Notes under the pieces: generated by a model
Seen by the model: the letters and a program-made list of their open reading frames with translations, nothing else
Database searches by the model: none
What the model was told of the DNA's origin: nothing
From: Acetobacteraceae bacterium H6797
Lineage (GTDB): Bacteria; Pseudomonadota; Alphaproteobacteria; Acetobacterales; Acetobacteraceae
Length of the DNA: 64,000 nucleotides
Direction of reading: 5' to 3'
Assembly: GCA_015223225.1 (NCBI GenBank)
Contig: JADFCQ010000003.1
Span: forward strand, 124,001-188,000
Shown here: positions 41,679 through 49,645 of the stretch, one piece after another
Position numbering within the stretch: position 1 is the first letter of the stretch
Layout of the letters: every line of letters begins with the position of its first letter
Made by a program: the position numbers and the translations under genes

Positions 41679-42890
41679 TCAGGCGGCTCGCCTTCGGGCG
41701 AGCTGCCTGTCCAGCAGCGCCACCAGCACCGGCGCGAGCCAGGCGAGGAGGATGCTCAGCCCCGCGAGCCATTCCACGCCCACCAGCCGGCCGGAGGGCG
41801 CCTCTCTGAGGGCGGCGGCCGAGAAGGCGCCGCCCACGGCCTGGAAGAGGCTGGTGCTTGCCGCGGCGAGGCATTGGTAGCTGATGCGGTCGGCCGGCTC
41901 CGGCACCCGGCTCGCGCTGGCCTGGGCGACGGTGCTGCGCGCGAGCTGCACCGCGAGAACCAGGCCCAGCATCACGATGGCCATCGTCACGCCATGGCTG
42001 AGCCAGAAGGCCGGGGCGAGAACCAGCGTCATGACCACCGCCACGCCGACCGAGGCCTGGAAGGGGGAGACACGGTCCATCACCGTGCCGGTGATGCGGG
42101 TGGTGAGCAGGCCGAGCCCGCCGCCGATGAGATAGACGACCCGTAGCCCGCTTTCGCTGATGCCGAGATTATGCAGCGCATAGGCGCTGATATGCGGCGA
42201 GAGCAGCAGCGAGGCGAAGGAGGCGGCGGCGATGAGGCCGAGCCCCGTCAGGCTCTCCCCGCGCCTGAGCTGACGCAGCAGCGAGGCCACGCCCACCCGC
42301 CCGAGCGGCGGCGCGCCGGGCCGGGGCGCGAAAACGGGCCAGGCGGGGATGAGCGCCGCGAGGCAGAGCCCCGCCATGGCCAGGAAGGGCAGCCGCCAGC
42401 CGCCCCATTCCGTCAGCAGCAGGGCAAAGGGCAGGCCCATGACGAGCGCGAGGCCATAAGTGCCGATGATCACGCTGATGGCGCGGTTGCGCTGCGATTC
42501 CGCGACGGATTCCGCTGCGGTGGCCGTCAGCGTCGCCATCAGCGGCCCGGAGCAGAAGCCCGCCAGCGCCCGCATCAGCAGCAGGCTCTCGAAATTCGGC
42601 GCCACCGCGCCCCCGAGCGTGCCGATGCCGAGCCCGGCGAGGGACGTTACCAGGCTGACGCGCCGGCTGTAGCCGCCGAGGAAAATGGCGCCCACCAGCC
42701 CGCCCACGGCGGCGGCGAGGGTGAAGGTGGTGCTGGTCAGCGCGGCCTCATGCGCCGGCACGCCCAGGTCCCGCGCCATGAAGGGGGCGAGGGGGAAGAC
42801 GATCACCGCGCCCATGGCATTGATGAAGGCGATGCAGCCCAGCAGGCCGAGGGCAATGAACTGGGCCCGGCGGCCGGCATCCGATGGCAT
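41679..42890 (-). CDS. MFS transporter (12 helices)
   Basis: 403 residues. The N-terminal half has AQFIALGLLGCIAFINAMGA, the loop 2-3 motif region FLGGYSRRVSLVTSLAGLGI, and FCSGPLMATLTATAAESVAE before an NRAISVIIGTYGLALVMGLP segment. This is the drug:H+ antiporter-1 or sugar-efflux style MFS (AraJ/YdhP-like). Substrate unknown. Last gene of a leftward series headed by the HcnABC-like genes, though a hairpin at 42926-42955 separates it from gabD. Confidence 0.9.
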   Translation of the reverse strand: MPSDAGRRAQFIALGLLGCIAFINAMGAVIVFPLAPFMARDLGVPAHEAALTSTTFTLAAAVGGLVGAIFLGGYSRRVSLVTSLAGLGIGTLGGAVAPNFESLLLMRALAGFCSGPLMATLTATAAESVAESQRNRAISVIIGTYGLALVMGLPFALLLTEWGGWRLPFLAMAGLCLAALIPAWPVFAPRPGAPPLGRVGVASLLRQLRRGESLTGLGLIAAASFASLLLSPHISAYALHNLGISESGLRVVYLIGGGLGLLTTRITGTVMDRVSPFQASVGVAVVMTLVLAPAFWLSHGVTMAIVMLGLVLAVQLARSTVAQASASRVPEPADRISYQCLAAASTSLFQAVGGAFSAAALREAPSGRLVGVEWLAGLSILLAWLAPVLVALLDRQLARRRAA

Positions 42891-42925
42891 CGCGACTCCT
42901 TCCCTGGGGGCAGCCGGAACAGGAA

Positions 42926-42955
42926 GCCGCCCCGCGCATCACGCGTCGGGGCGGC
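42926..42955 (-). terminator. Hairpin downstream of the aldehyde dehydrogenase gene
   Basis: GCCGCCCCG (42926-42934) pairs with CGGGGCGGC (42947-42955), with CGCG pairing possible inside the loop. About 50 nt past the gabD-like stop. Only a weak T-rich tail on the minus strand (TTCCTGTTCC), so read-through into the MFS gene is possible. Confidence 0.55.
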
Positions 42956-43006
42956 GCCCAGGTCAAGACAGGGAAGGGGTGCTGTCGTTCACGCCCGGGA
43001 AAGCGT

Positions 43007-44476
43007 TCAGTCCAGGCCGCCGATATGGAAGGACTTGGCCTCGAGATATTCGTCGATCCCGAGATGCGAACCCTCGCGGCCCAGGCCCGATTGCTTGATG
43101 CCGCCGAAGGGGGCGCATTCCATCGAGACGGAGCCGGTATTCAGCCCGACCATGCCGAATTCCAGCGCCTCGGCCACGCGCCAGGAACGGCGGAGATCCT
43201 CGGTGTAGAAATAGGAGGCCAGGCCATAGGGCGTGCCGTTCGCGATCTCGATCGCCTCCTTCTCCTCGCCGAATTTGAAGATGGGGGCGAGGGGGCCGAA
43301 GGTCTCTTCCTGGGCGAAGCGCATGTCGAGCGTCGCACCCGTCACCAGCGTCGGCTGCACGAAGCGCCCGCCGCGCTCATGGGCCTTGCCGCCGATCACG
43401 GCCTTGGCGCCATGCGAGAGCGCATCCTCGGTATGGGCAAGGACCTTGCCCACGGCGGCGTCGTTGATGAGGGGGCCGAGCGTCACCCCCGCCTCGAGCC
43501 CGTCGCCGACCTTCAGCGCGGCGATGGCGCCGGCGAGCCGCTCCACGAAGCGGTCATGGATGCCGGCCTGGACGAGGATGCGATTGGCGCAGACGCAGGT
43601 CTGGCCGGCATTGCGGAACTTGCTGGCCATGACGCCGGCGATGGCGGCATCGAGATCGGCATCGTCGAAGACGATGAAGGGCGCGTTGCCGCCCAGTTCG
43701 AAGCTCAGGCGCTTCACCGTGTCGGCGCATTGCTTCATCAGCAGGCGGCCGACGCCGGTGGAGCCGGTGAAGGAGAGCTTGCGGACGGCCGTATGCCCGG
43801 TGAGCACGCCGCCCACCTCGCTCGGCAGGCCGGTGACGACGGAGATGACGCCAGGCGGGAAGCCCACATCCAGCGCGAGCTTGGCGATGGCCAGGGCCGA
43901 GAAGGGCGTGAGTTCCGAGGGCTTGATCACGATGGGGCAACCGGCCGCGAAGGCGGGGGCGGCCTTGCGGGTGATCATCGCATTGGGGAAGTTCCAGGGC
44001 GTGATGGCCGCCGAGACACCGACGGGCTGCTTCAGCACCAGGATGCGGCGATCGGCGGTGGGGGCCGGGATGGTGTCGCCGCGCATGCGGCGGGCTTCCT
44101 CGGCGAACCACTTCACGAAGGTGGCGCCATAGCCGATCTCGCCCTTGGCCTCGGCCAGCGGCTTGCCCTGCTCCATCGTCATGATCAGGGCCAGGTCATC
44201 GGCATTGGCGAGCATCGCGTCATGCCATTTCTCCAGCAGCGTGGCGCGGGCGGCGGCGGGCAGGGCGCGCCAGGCGGGCCAGGACTGCTCGGCGGCTTCG
44301 ACCGCTTCCGTCACCTGCGCGGCGGAAAGCGCCGGGACATGGCCGATGACCTCGCCGGTGGAGGGGTTCCGCACCTCAAGGCGCTCACCGCCCGGGCCGG
44401 TGGCGAGCCACTCCCCGCCCACCAGGGCGGCTTCGATGAAGAGGGCCGGGTTCTTGAGGCGGCTGCGGAATGACAT
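43007..44476 (-). CDS. Aldehyde dehydrogenase, succinate-semialdehyde dehydrogenase (GabD) type
   Basis: 489 residues. NAD(P)-binding and catalytic motifs are intact: ITPWNFPNAMITRK (159-172), KPSELTPFSALAIA, FTGSTGVGRLLM, catalytic glutamate E260 in FELGGNAPFIVF, catalytic cysteine C294 in NAGQTCVCANRIL. Near the C-terminus it has the GabD-like APFGGIKQSGLGREGS and LEAKSFHIGGLD. It oxidises succinate semialdehyde or a close relative such as 2-oxoglutarate semialdehyde. Following HcnABC-like dehydrogenase and TctC genes on the same strand, the latter substrate (hydroxyproline pathway) is worth considering. Confidence 0.9.
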   Translation of the reverse strand: MSFRSRLKNPALFIEAALVGGEWLATGPGGERLEVRNPSTGEVIGHVPALSAAQVTEAVEAAEQSWPAWRALPAAARATLLEKWHDAMLANADDLALIMTMEQGKPLAEAKGEIGYGATFVKWFAEEARRMRGDTIPAPTADRRILVLKQPVGVSAAITPWNFPNAMITRKAAPAFAAGCPIVIKPSELTPFSALAIAKLALDVGFPPGVISVVTGLPSEVGGVLTGHTAVRKLSFTGSTGVGRLLMKQCADTVKRLSFELGGNAPFIVFDDADLDAAIAGVMASKFRNAGQTCVCANRILVQAGIHDRFVERLAGAIAALKVGDGLEAGVTLGPLINDAAVGKVLAHTEDALSHGAKAVIGGKAHERGGRFVQPTLVTGATLDMRFAQEETFGPLAPIFKFGEEKEAIEIANGTPYGLASYFYTEDLRRSWRVAEALEFGMVGLNTGSVSMECAPFGGIKQSGLGREGSHLGIDEYLEAKSFHIGGLD

Positions 44477-44559
44477 GGCTTATCCTTTGCGGCGGCTGGG
44501 CCGGGTTTATGGGCCGCAGGTTACTCGGGAGCCGCAGCGGGAAAAGCCCATCCGGGGCG

Positions 44560-44585
44560 GCCGCCGCAGAATTATCTGCGGCGGC
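44560..44585 (-). terminator. Terminator downstream of the TctC gene
   Basis: GCCGCCGCAGA-ATTA-TCTGCGGCGGC, a perfect 11-bp stem with a 4-nt loop, beginning 11 nt after the tctC stop codon on the minus strand. No long T run follows, so it may attenuate rather than fully stop transcription into the aldehyde dehydrogenase gene. Confidence 0.6.
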
Positions 44586-44596
44586 GGGCGGGGCGC

Positions 44597-45592
44597 TCAG
44601 TCCTGAACGGCGCCGGAAGCGCGGACCAGCGGGCCCCAGATCTCCGTCTCCTTCGCCACGTAATCGGCGAATTGCTGGGGGCTGTAGCCGGGCATGGGCG
44701 GGGTGCCCATATCGGCCAGGCGCTTCGCGATCTCGGGATCGGCCAGCGCATCCTCGACGGCGGCGTTCATGCGGTTGCGGATATGGTCGGGCGTCGCCGC
44801 CGGGCCGAAGAGGCCGAACCAGGAATAGGCCTGGTACTGCGGCACGCCGGCCTCCTTCCAGGTCGGCACGCTGGGCATGACGGCGGAGCGTTCATCGGAG
44901 GTGACAAAGAGGCAGCGGACCTCGCCGGATTCCATGAAGGGCTTCAGCAGGCCTGTGATGTCGTGCATGTACTGGATTTCGCCCTTCACCAGGGCGGTGA
45001 TGGTCTCGGCGCCGCTGCGATATGGCACGTTCACCACCTCGGCGCCGATCTTCGTCGCGAAATTCTGGCTCGCGAGATGGCCTGAAGCGCCGATGCCGTT
45101 ATGGCCGAACTGGAACTTCCCAGGATTGGCCTTCAGCACCTTGATGAGATCGGCGGCGGTGCGGATATCGACGCCCGGCGGCCAGCCCTTGGTGGAGACG
45201 GCGAGCACCAGCGGCACGAAGACGGTGGGCGCGACGGCGGCCAGATCCTTGATCGGATCATAGGGCAGGTTCTTGTACATGACCTTGGCAATGCCGGTGG
45301 AAGACAGCGTCGCATGCACGAAGACCGAGCCATCGGGCGGGGAACGCACCACGTAATCCGTGCCCAGCGTGCTGCCCGCGCCGGGGCGGTTCTCGACCAC
45401 GACGGGCTGGCCGAGGAAGGTCGACATTTTCGGCGCCATGAGGCGGATGGTCACGTCGGTGCCGCCGCCGGCGCCGAAGGGCACCACGATGCGCACCGGC
45501 TGGCTGGGCCAGCGGCTCTGGGCTCGGGAGAGCGAAGGGGTGGCGAGCGCCAAGGGCAAAGCCAGCGCCGCGCGGCGCGTCAGCTTGGTCAT
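44597..45592 (-). CDS. TctC/Bug-family periplasmic binding protein
   Basis: 331 residues from ATG 45592. Signal: KLTRRAALALPLALATPSLS, then RAQS. Bug hallmarks: WPSQPVRIVVPFGAGGGTDV, VVVENRPGAGSTLGTDYVV, GHNGIGASGHLASQNF, NVPYRSGAETITALVKGEI and AYSWFGLFGPAATPDHIRNR. Binds a small carboxylate or amide in the periplasm. It lies 91 nt downstream of the FAD subunit gene of the HcnABC-like dehydrogenase and likely captures that enzyme's substrate. No tctAB is present in the window. Confidence 0.9.
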   Translation of the reverse strand: MTKLTRRAALALPLALATPSLSRAQSRWPSQPVRIVVPFGAGGGTDVTIRLMAPKMSTFLGQPVVVENRPGAGSTLGTDYVVRSPPDGSVFVHATLSSTGIAKVMYKNLPYDPIKDLAAVAPTVFVPLVLAVSTKGWPPGVDIRTAADLIKVLKANPGKFQFGHNGIGASGHLASQNFATKIGAEVVNVPYRSGAETITALVKGEIQYMHDITGLLKPFMESGEVRCLFVTSDERSAVMPSVPTWKEAGVPQYQAYSWFGLFGPAATPDHIRNRMNAAVEDALADPEIAKRLADMGTPPMPGYSPQQFADYVAKETEIWGPLVRASGAVQD

Positions 45593-45683
45593 GAGACAGT
45601 CTCCAGTGAAGCCTGATGATTGTTTGGAGCCGTGTTCATTGCCGGGCCTTGGCGCAGGCGGCCCGGTGCCTGTCTCGTGCCGC

Positions 45684-46853
45684 TTATTCGTGATGCGGCT
45701 TGTCGGCGGCCGGGGGCTCCTCGAAGCCATTCGCGAAACGCCTGATGCTGAAAGGCTCGATCTCGACGCCGGGCTGGCCCGTCGCGATCAGCTCGGCCAT
45801 GGTCGCACCCACGCCGGGGCCGAGCTGGAAGCCGTGGCCGCAGAAGCCGAAGGCATAGAAGAGCCCTGCCTGCCGGCCGCTTTCGCCCATGATGGGGATG
45901 TCATCGGCGATATAGCCCTCGACGCCGCCCCAGGTGCGGATCACGCGCAACTTCGCCGTGGGCGGCAGGAGGCGGGCGACATGCGGCAACTGCTTGAGCG
46001 TATTCGCCGGGTCGAGATTGGCACGCTTCGTGACGAGATCGGCGAAGCTGCGATTGCCGCCGCCGAAGACGATATTGCCGCGCTTGACCTGGCGGAGATA
46101 GACGCCCTCGCCGGGCAGGCTGCTATGCAGGCCCATGACCGGCTCGATGCGATAGGGCATGGGCTCGGTCACAGCCATCTGCGGTGCGCGGGCGACGAGC
46201 GGCACGTCCTCGCCGAGCGCCCTGGCGATAGCCCGGCCCCAGGCACCGGCCGAGACCTGCACCATGGGCGCGCGGAAGTTGCCCTTGCCCTTGGTCTCGA
46301 CGACGAAATCGACACCGTCCTTGATAATGCCGAGGACTTCCGCATTCTCGATCACCCGCGCCCCGGCCCGCGCGGCGGCGCGACCAAAGGCGGGGGCGGC
46401 GAGGCGCGGGTTCGCATGGCCGTCATGGGGCGAATAGCTCACCATCAGCGCCTCGGGGGAGAGGAAGGGGAAGCGCGAGCGCATGGCATTGCCGCGCATC
46501 ATCTCAAGATGCAGGCCGTAGGGCGCGCTGTCCTCCTTGTATTGCTCGAGCGTCGCCGCGTCTTCTTCCCTGAAGGCGACACGGATATGGCCGCTGGCAA
46601 GGAATTCGGCATCCTCCCCTAGTAGGCGGTTGAGATCGCCCCAGAGCCGGCGGGAGCGGTTCGCGAGCGGGAGCTGCTTCAGGAAACGGCCCTGGCGGCG
46701 GATATTGCCGAAGCTCGCATTGGTCGCGCCCTGGCCCACCAGATCGCGCTCCAGCAGGATGGCGGAGAGGCCGCGCTGGCGCAGGAAGAAAGCCGTCGCG
46801 GCGCCCATGAGGCCGCCGCCGACGATGACGACATCCGCCTTGTTCTCGACCAT
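45684..46853 (-). CDS. FAD-dependent oxidoreductase, HcnC-like/DAO-type catalytic subunit
   Basis: 389 residues from ATG 46853, which overlaps the stop of the gene upstream (ATGA). N-terminus ADVVIVGGGLMGAATAFFLR and SAILLERDLVGQGATNASFG, typical of the DAO-fold catalytic subunit (sarcosine oxidase beta, HcnC, LhpB). The C-terminus has IRTWGGVEGYIADDIPIMGE and GLFYAFGFCGHGFQLGPGVG. Together with the next two genes it should form a membrane-associated three-subunit amino-acid dehydrogenase. D-hydroxyproline, opines, D-amino acids or glycine are known substrates of relatives. Confidence 0.9.
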   Translation of the reverse strand: MVENKADVVIVGGGLMGAATAFFLRQRGLSAILLERDLVGQGATNASFGNIRRQGRFLKQLPLANRSRRLWGDLNRLLGEDAEFLASGHIRVAFREEDAATLEQYKEDSAPYGLHLEMMRGNAMRSRFPFLSPEALMVSYSPHDGHANPRLAAPAFGRAAARAGARVIENAEVLGIIKDGVDFVVETKGKGNFRAPMVQVSAGAWGRAIARALGEDVPLVARAPQMAVTEPMPYRIEPVMGLHSSLPGEGVYLRQVKRGNIVFGGGNRSFADLVTKRANLDPANTLKQLPHVARLLPPTAKLRVIRTWGGVEGYIADDIPIMGESGRQAGLFYAFGFCGHGFQLGPGVGATMAELIATGQPGVEIEPFSIRRFANGFEEPPAADKPHHE

Positions 46854-48235
46854 CACGCGCTCTCCACCAGGCGGGCACCGATGGGCAGCGGCTTGATCGG
46901 CGCGGCGCCGCGCAGGCGGCCCACCTGTTCCGCCGGCACGCCGCGCGCCGCGGCCAGCACCTCGGCGGCGGCGAGGCCGCACATCCGGCCCTGGCAACGC
47001 CCCATGCCGGGGCGGACGAGCTGCTTCGTGCGGTTGACCTCGGGCGTATCGAGATCCTTGGCGGCATGGCGGATATCGCCGGCCGTGACCTTCTCGCAGC
47101 GGCAGATGATGGTGCTGTCGGGCAGGCTGGCCGCTTGGTGCCCTGGCCAGGGGAAAGCCATCTCCAGGCCCTGGCGGAACTTACCCATCGGCGCGAGTTG
47201 CGCGCGGAGTTTCTCGATCTCAGCGGCAGGGATGCTCAGGCCCATATCGAGGAGGGCCGCGCAGGCGGCGAGGCGGCCGGCCATCTCGGCCGCATCGGCG
47301 CCGCGAACCATGGCGCCATCCCCGGCGAGATAGACGCCCTTCTTGCTGCTGCGACCGTCAGAGTCGACGACCGGCAGCCATTGCTTCGCGATGGAGTCGA
47401 AGGCGAAGTCGCATTTGAGCAGGTCGGCGATCTGAGTTTCCGAGCGCAGGCCATAGCCGAAGCCGACGGCATCGCCCTCGGTGCTCTGCTCGCGCCCGGC
47501 GGCATCACGCCAGCGCAGGCCCGCCACGCGGCCATCATGCGCCATGACCTCGAGCGGCGTGATGCCGTTGGCCATCTGCACGCCGGCGCGCTTGAGGTCG
47601 GCGGTATAGCCCATGCCATGGCGCAGCACCTCGGGCCGCGCGGCGAGATATCGCAGGGCCTTGAGGCGCAGCGAGAAGGGGCTGGTATCGAGCACCGCGC
47701 GGACCTTCACGCCCGCCTTCATATATTGCCAGGCGACGAGGTAGAGCAGCGGGCCGGTGCCGGTGAAAATCGGCGCGGCCCCAATGGCGCAGGCCTGGGC
47801 CTTGAGTGCGATCTGCGCGGCGCCGAGGGTATAGACGCCCGGCACCGTCCAGCCCGGCATGGGCATGACGCGATCGGTGGCGCCGCTGGCGATGATGAGG
47901 GCGTCGTAAGGCACTTCCCGCGCTTCATCGCCTGTCACGGTCATGAGCATGCCGGGCTTGGCGCCCCAGGCGAGAGTATTCGGCCGATAGTCGATCTTCT
48001 CGCGCAGCGCCTCGAAGTCGCGATGCAGGGCGACGGCCTTGGGCGCTTCGGAACCGTAGAGCTTCTCCGGCGGGCGGGTGAAATGCGGCGGCTGGCGGCG
48101 ATAGATCTGCCCGCCCTGTCGCTCGCCTTCGTCGATGACGATGGGGCGTAGGCCGGCTTCCACCAGCCGCGCGGCGGCGCGTGTGCCGGCGGGGCCGGCG
48201 CCGATCACGATGATCCTTTGCGCGGTCACGGCCAC
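46853..48235 (-). CDS. NAD(P)/FAD oxidoreductase with BFD-like [2Fe-2S] tail, HcnB-like subunit
   Basis: 460 residues from GTG 48235, which has GGGAG 7 nt upstream; GTG 48229, overlapping the upstream TGA, is the alternative. The N-terminal FAD motif is RIIVIGAGPAGTRAAARLVE. The GG-doublet region is GERQGGQIYRRQPPHF, and a second dinucleotide fold lies around ALIIASGATDRVMPMPGW and YTLGAAQIALKAQA. The C-terminal BFD-like [2Fe-2S] domain has ICRCEKVTAGDI and GMGRCQGRMCG. This matches HcnB, OoxA and LhpF-type subunits that carry electrons from the catalytic FAD towards the quinone. Confidence 0.9.
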   Translation of the reverse strand: MAVTAQRIIVIGAGPAGTRAAARLVEAGLRPIVIDEGERQGGQIYRRQPPHFTRPPEKLYGSEAPKAVALHRDFEALREKIDYRPNTLAWGAKPGMLMTVTGDEAREVPYDALIIASGATDRVMPMPGWTVPGVYTLGAAQIALKAQACAIGAAPIFTGTGPLLYLVAWQYMKAGVKVRAVLDTSPFSLRLKALRYLAARPEVLRHGMGYTADLKRAGVQMANGITPLEVMAHDGRVAGLRWRDAAGREQSTEGDAVGFGYGLRSETQIADLLKCDFAFDSIAKQWLPVVDSDGRSSKKGVYLAGDGAMVRGADAAEMAGRLAACAALLDMGLSIPAAEIEKLRAQLAPMGKFRQGLEMAFPWPGHQAASLPDSTIICRCEKVTAGDIRHAAKDLDTPEVNRTKQLVRPGMGRCQGRMCGLAAAEVLAAARGVPAEQVGRLRGAAPIKPLPIGARLVESA

Positions 48236-48519
48236 GGCGCTTCTCCCGTCACGATCTTCATGCCTTCGGCGACGGTGGTGGAACAGGCGCGCAGCCGTTC
48301 TCCCGCTTCGGTCCAGACCCAGCAATCCTGGCAGGCGCCCATCAGGCAGAAGCCGGCTCGCGCGCCATCGCCGAATTCGCTGAGCCGCAGGCGCTGGCCG
48401 TTAGTGAGGATGGCGGTGAGCAGCGTATCGCCCTCGAGCGCCGCGACGGGCTGCCCGTCGACCATGATGGAGAGGGCATTGCGCGCCGTCTCGTCCACTC
48501 GCTGAAACAAACCAGCCAT
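48226..48519 (-). CDS. [2Fe-2S]-binding protein, HcnA-like small subunit
   Basis: 97 residues from ATG 48519. Ferredoxin-like fold: ALSIMVDGQPVAALEGDTLL, then the cluster ligands C58, C63, C66 in GFCLMGACQDCW and C79 in RLRAC. This is the small gamma subunit of HcnABC/LhpBEF-type heterotrimers (and of the sarcosine oxidase alpha N-terminus). Its end overlaps the start of the FAD/[2Fe-2S] subunit. It heads a leftward operon divergent from a LysR regulator across 109 bp. Confidence 0.9.
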   Translation of the reverse strand: MAGLFQRVDETARNALSIMVDGQPVAALEGDTLLTAILTNGQRLRLSEFGDGARAGFCLMGACQDCWVWTEAGERLRACSTTVAEGMKIVTGEAPWP

Positions 48520-48628
48520 CGCCCAGACCCTGCTATCCGATTGCAGCTTTCGCCCACGCGTCGGCACTGTCCAATTGCCATTCGACCTGCTTTCATAACC
48601 CGGACCTATGGGCTGGCAGGAGGCGGGC

Positions 48629-49552
48629 ATGAACGCGCGGCAGATCGAGGTATTCCGCACCATCATGCGTTGCGGCACGTTGACCGGCGCCGCACAGATG
48701 CTCAACGTCTCCCAGCCTGCTCTGAGCCAATTGCTGCTCCATGCCGAGGATCAGCTGGGCTACAAGCTTTTCCAGCGCCTGGGTGGGCGGCTGGTGCCGA
48801 CGCCGGAGGCCGTGCAGCTTTTTCCTGAGGCCGAGCGGCTGCATCACGACATCGATTCCTTTCGGCGTTTCGCGACGGATCTCCGCCAGGGTAAGGCCGG
48901 TTCGGTGCGCCTTGCGACTTCCGCTCCGCCGGCCCTTTCCTTCATTCCCGCCGCCTTGCAGACCTTTCGCGCCACCTGCCCTGGCATGAGGCTCGTCTCC
49001 TATGTCGTGCCGGTGGAGACGCTGATCGAGAAGCTGGATCGGGGCGAGGTGGATCTAGGTGTGGCGCTGAACGATTCGCCCCGTGCCTTGGTTGAGGCCG
49101 AGCCCATTGGACAGACGGAGGTGATCTGCCTCTTGCCGGTGGAGCATCCACTGGCGCGCAAGGATGTCGTGGGCATCGGCGATCTCGCGGGCGAGACGCT
49201 GATTTCCTATCGCGGCGACAGCCTGCCGGGTGCGCGGCTGGAGCAGGCCTTCGCGCGGGAAGGGGCGAGGATGCGGCCGCAAGTGGAGATCGATTCCTCC
49301 ATCATCGCGCTCTCCTTCGTGCAGCAGGGGATCGGCATCGCTTTGGTCGATGGCCTCATTCCATGGGGCGGGTTCCCTGGCGTGGTGCCACGGCCCTTCA
49401 GGCCGGTCGTATCGCTGCCCATTTCCATCCTCGTCAGCACGCGGCGGCCTCTTTCGCGTAACCAGGAGCTGCTGCGCGGGGAAATCCGACGTGCTTTGGC
49501 GCTCTATGCCGCCTCGCCCACGCCACGGGGAACGCTCAAGCCATATCCATAA
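48629..49552 (+). CDS. LysR-type regulator preceding hyuAB, copy 2
   Basis: 307 residues from ATG 48629, which has AGGAGG 6 nt upstream (an ATG at 48608 lacks one). Helix-turn-helix: RQIEVFRTIMRCGTLTGAAQ, LNVSQPALSQLLLHAEDQLG, FQRLGGRLVPTPEAVQLF. The effector domain ends SFVQQGIGIALVDGLIPWGG. Paralogue of the regulator at 26255-27151 over its full length. It sits between the divergent HcnABC-like operon and a downstream hyuAB pair, so it probably governs both. Confidence 0.9.
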   Translation: MNARQIEVFRTIMRCGTLTGAAQMLNVSQPALSQLLLHAEDQLGYKLFQRLGGRLVPTPEAVQLFPEAERLHHDIDSFRRFATDLRQGKAGSVRLATSAPPALSFIPAALQTFRATCPGMRLVSYVVPVETLIEKLDRGEVDLGVALNDSPRALVEAEPIGQTEVICLLPVEHPLARKDVVGIGDLAGETLISYRGDSLPGARLEQAFAREGARMRPQVEIDSSIIALSFVQQGIGIALVDGLIPWGGFPGVVPRPFRPVVSLPISILVSTRRPLSRNQELLRGEIRRALALYAASPTPRGTLKPYP

Positions 49553-49645
49553 GGAGGGCTTATTCGCCTCGCCCATATCCGTCTTGGACGGGGGCAAGGG
49601 CGGCCAGGAAGATGCGTGGGACGACAGCATCGGGACTGGCTTGGC

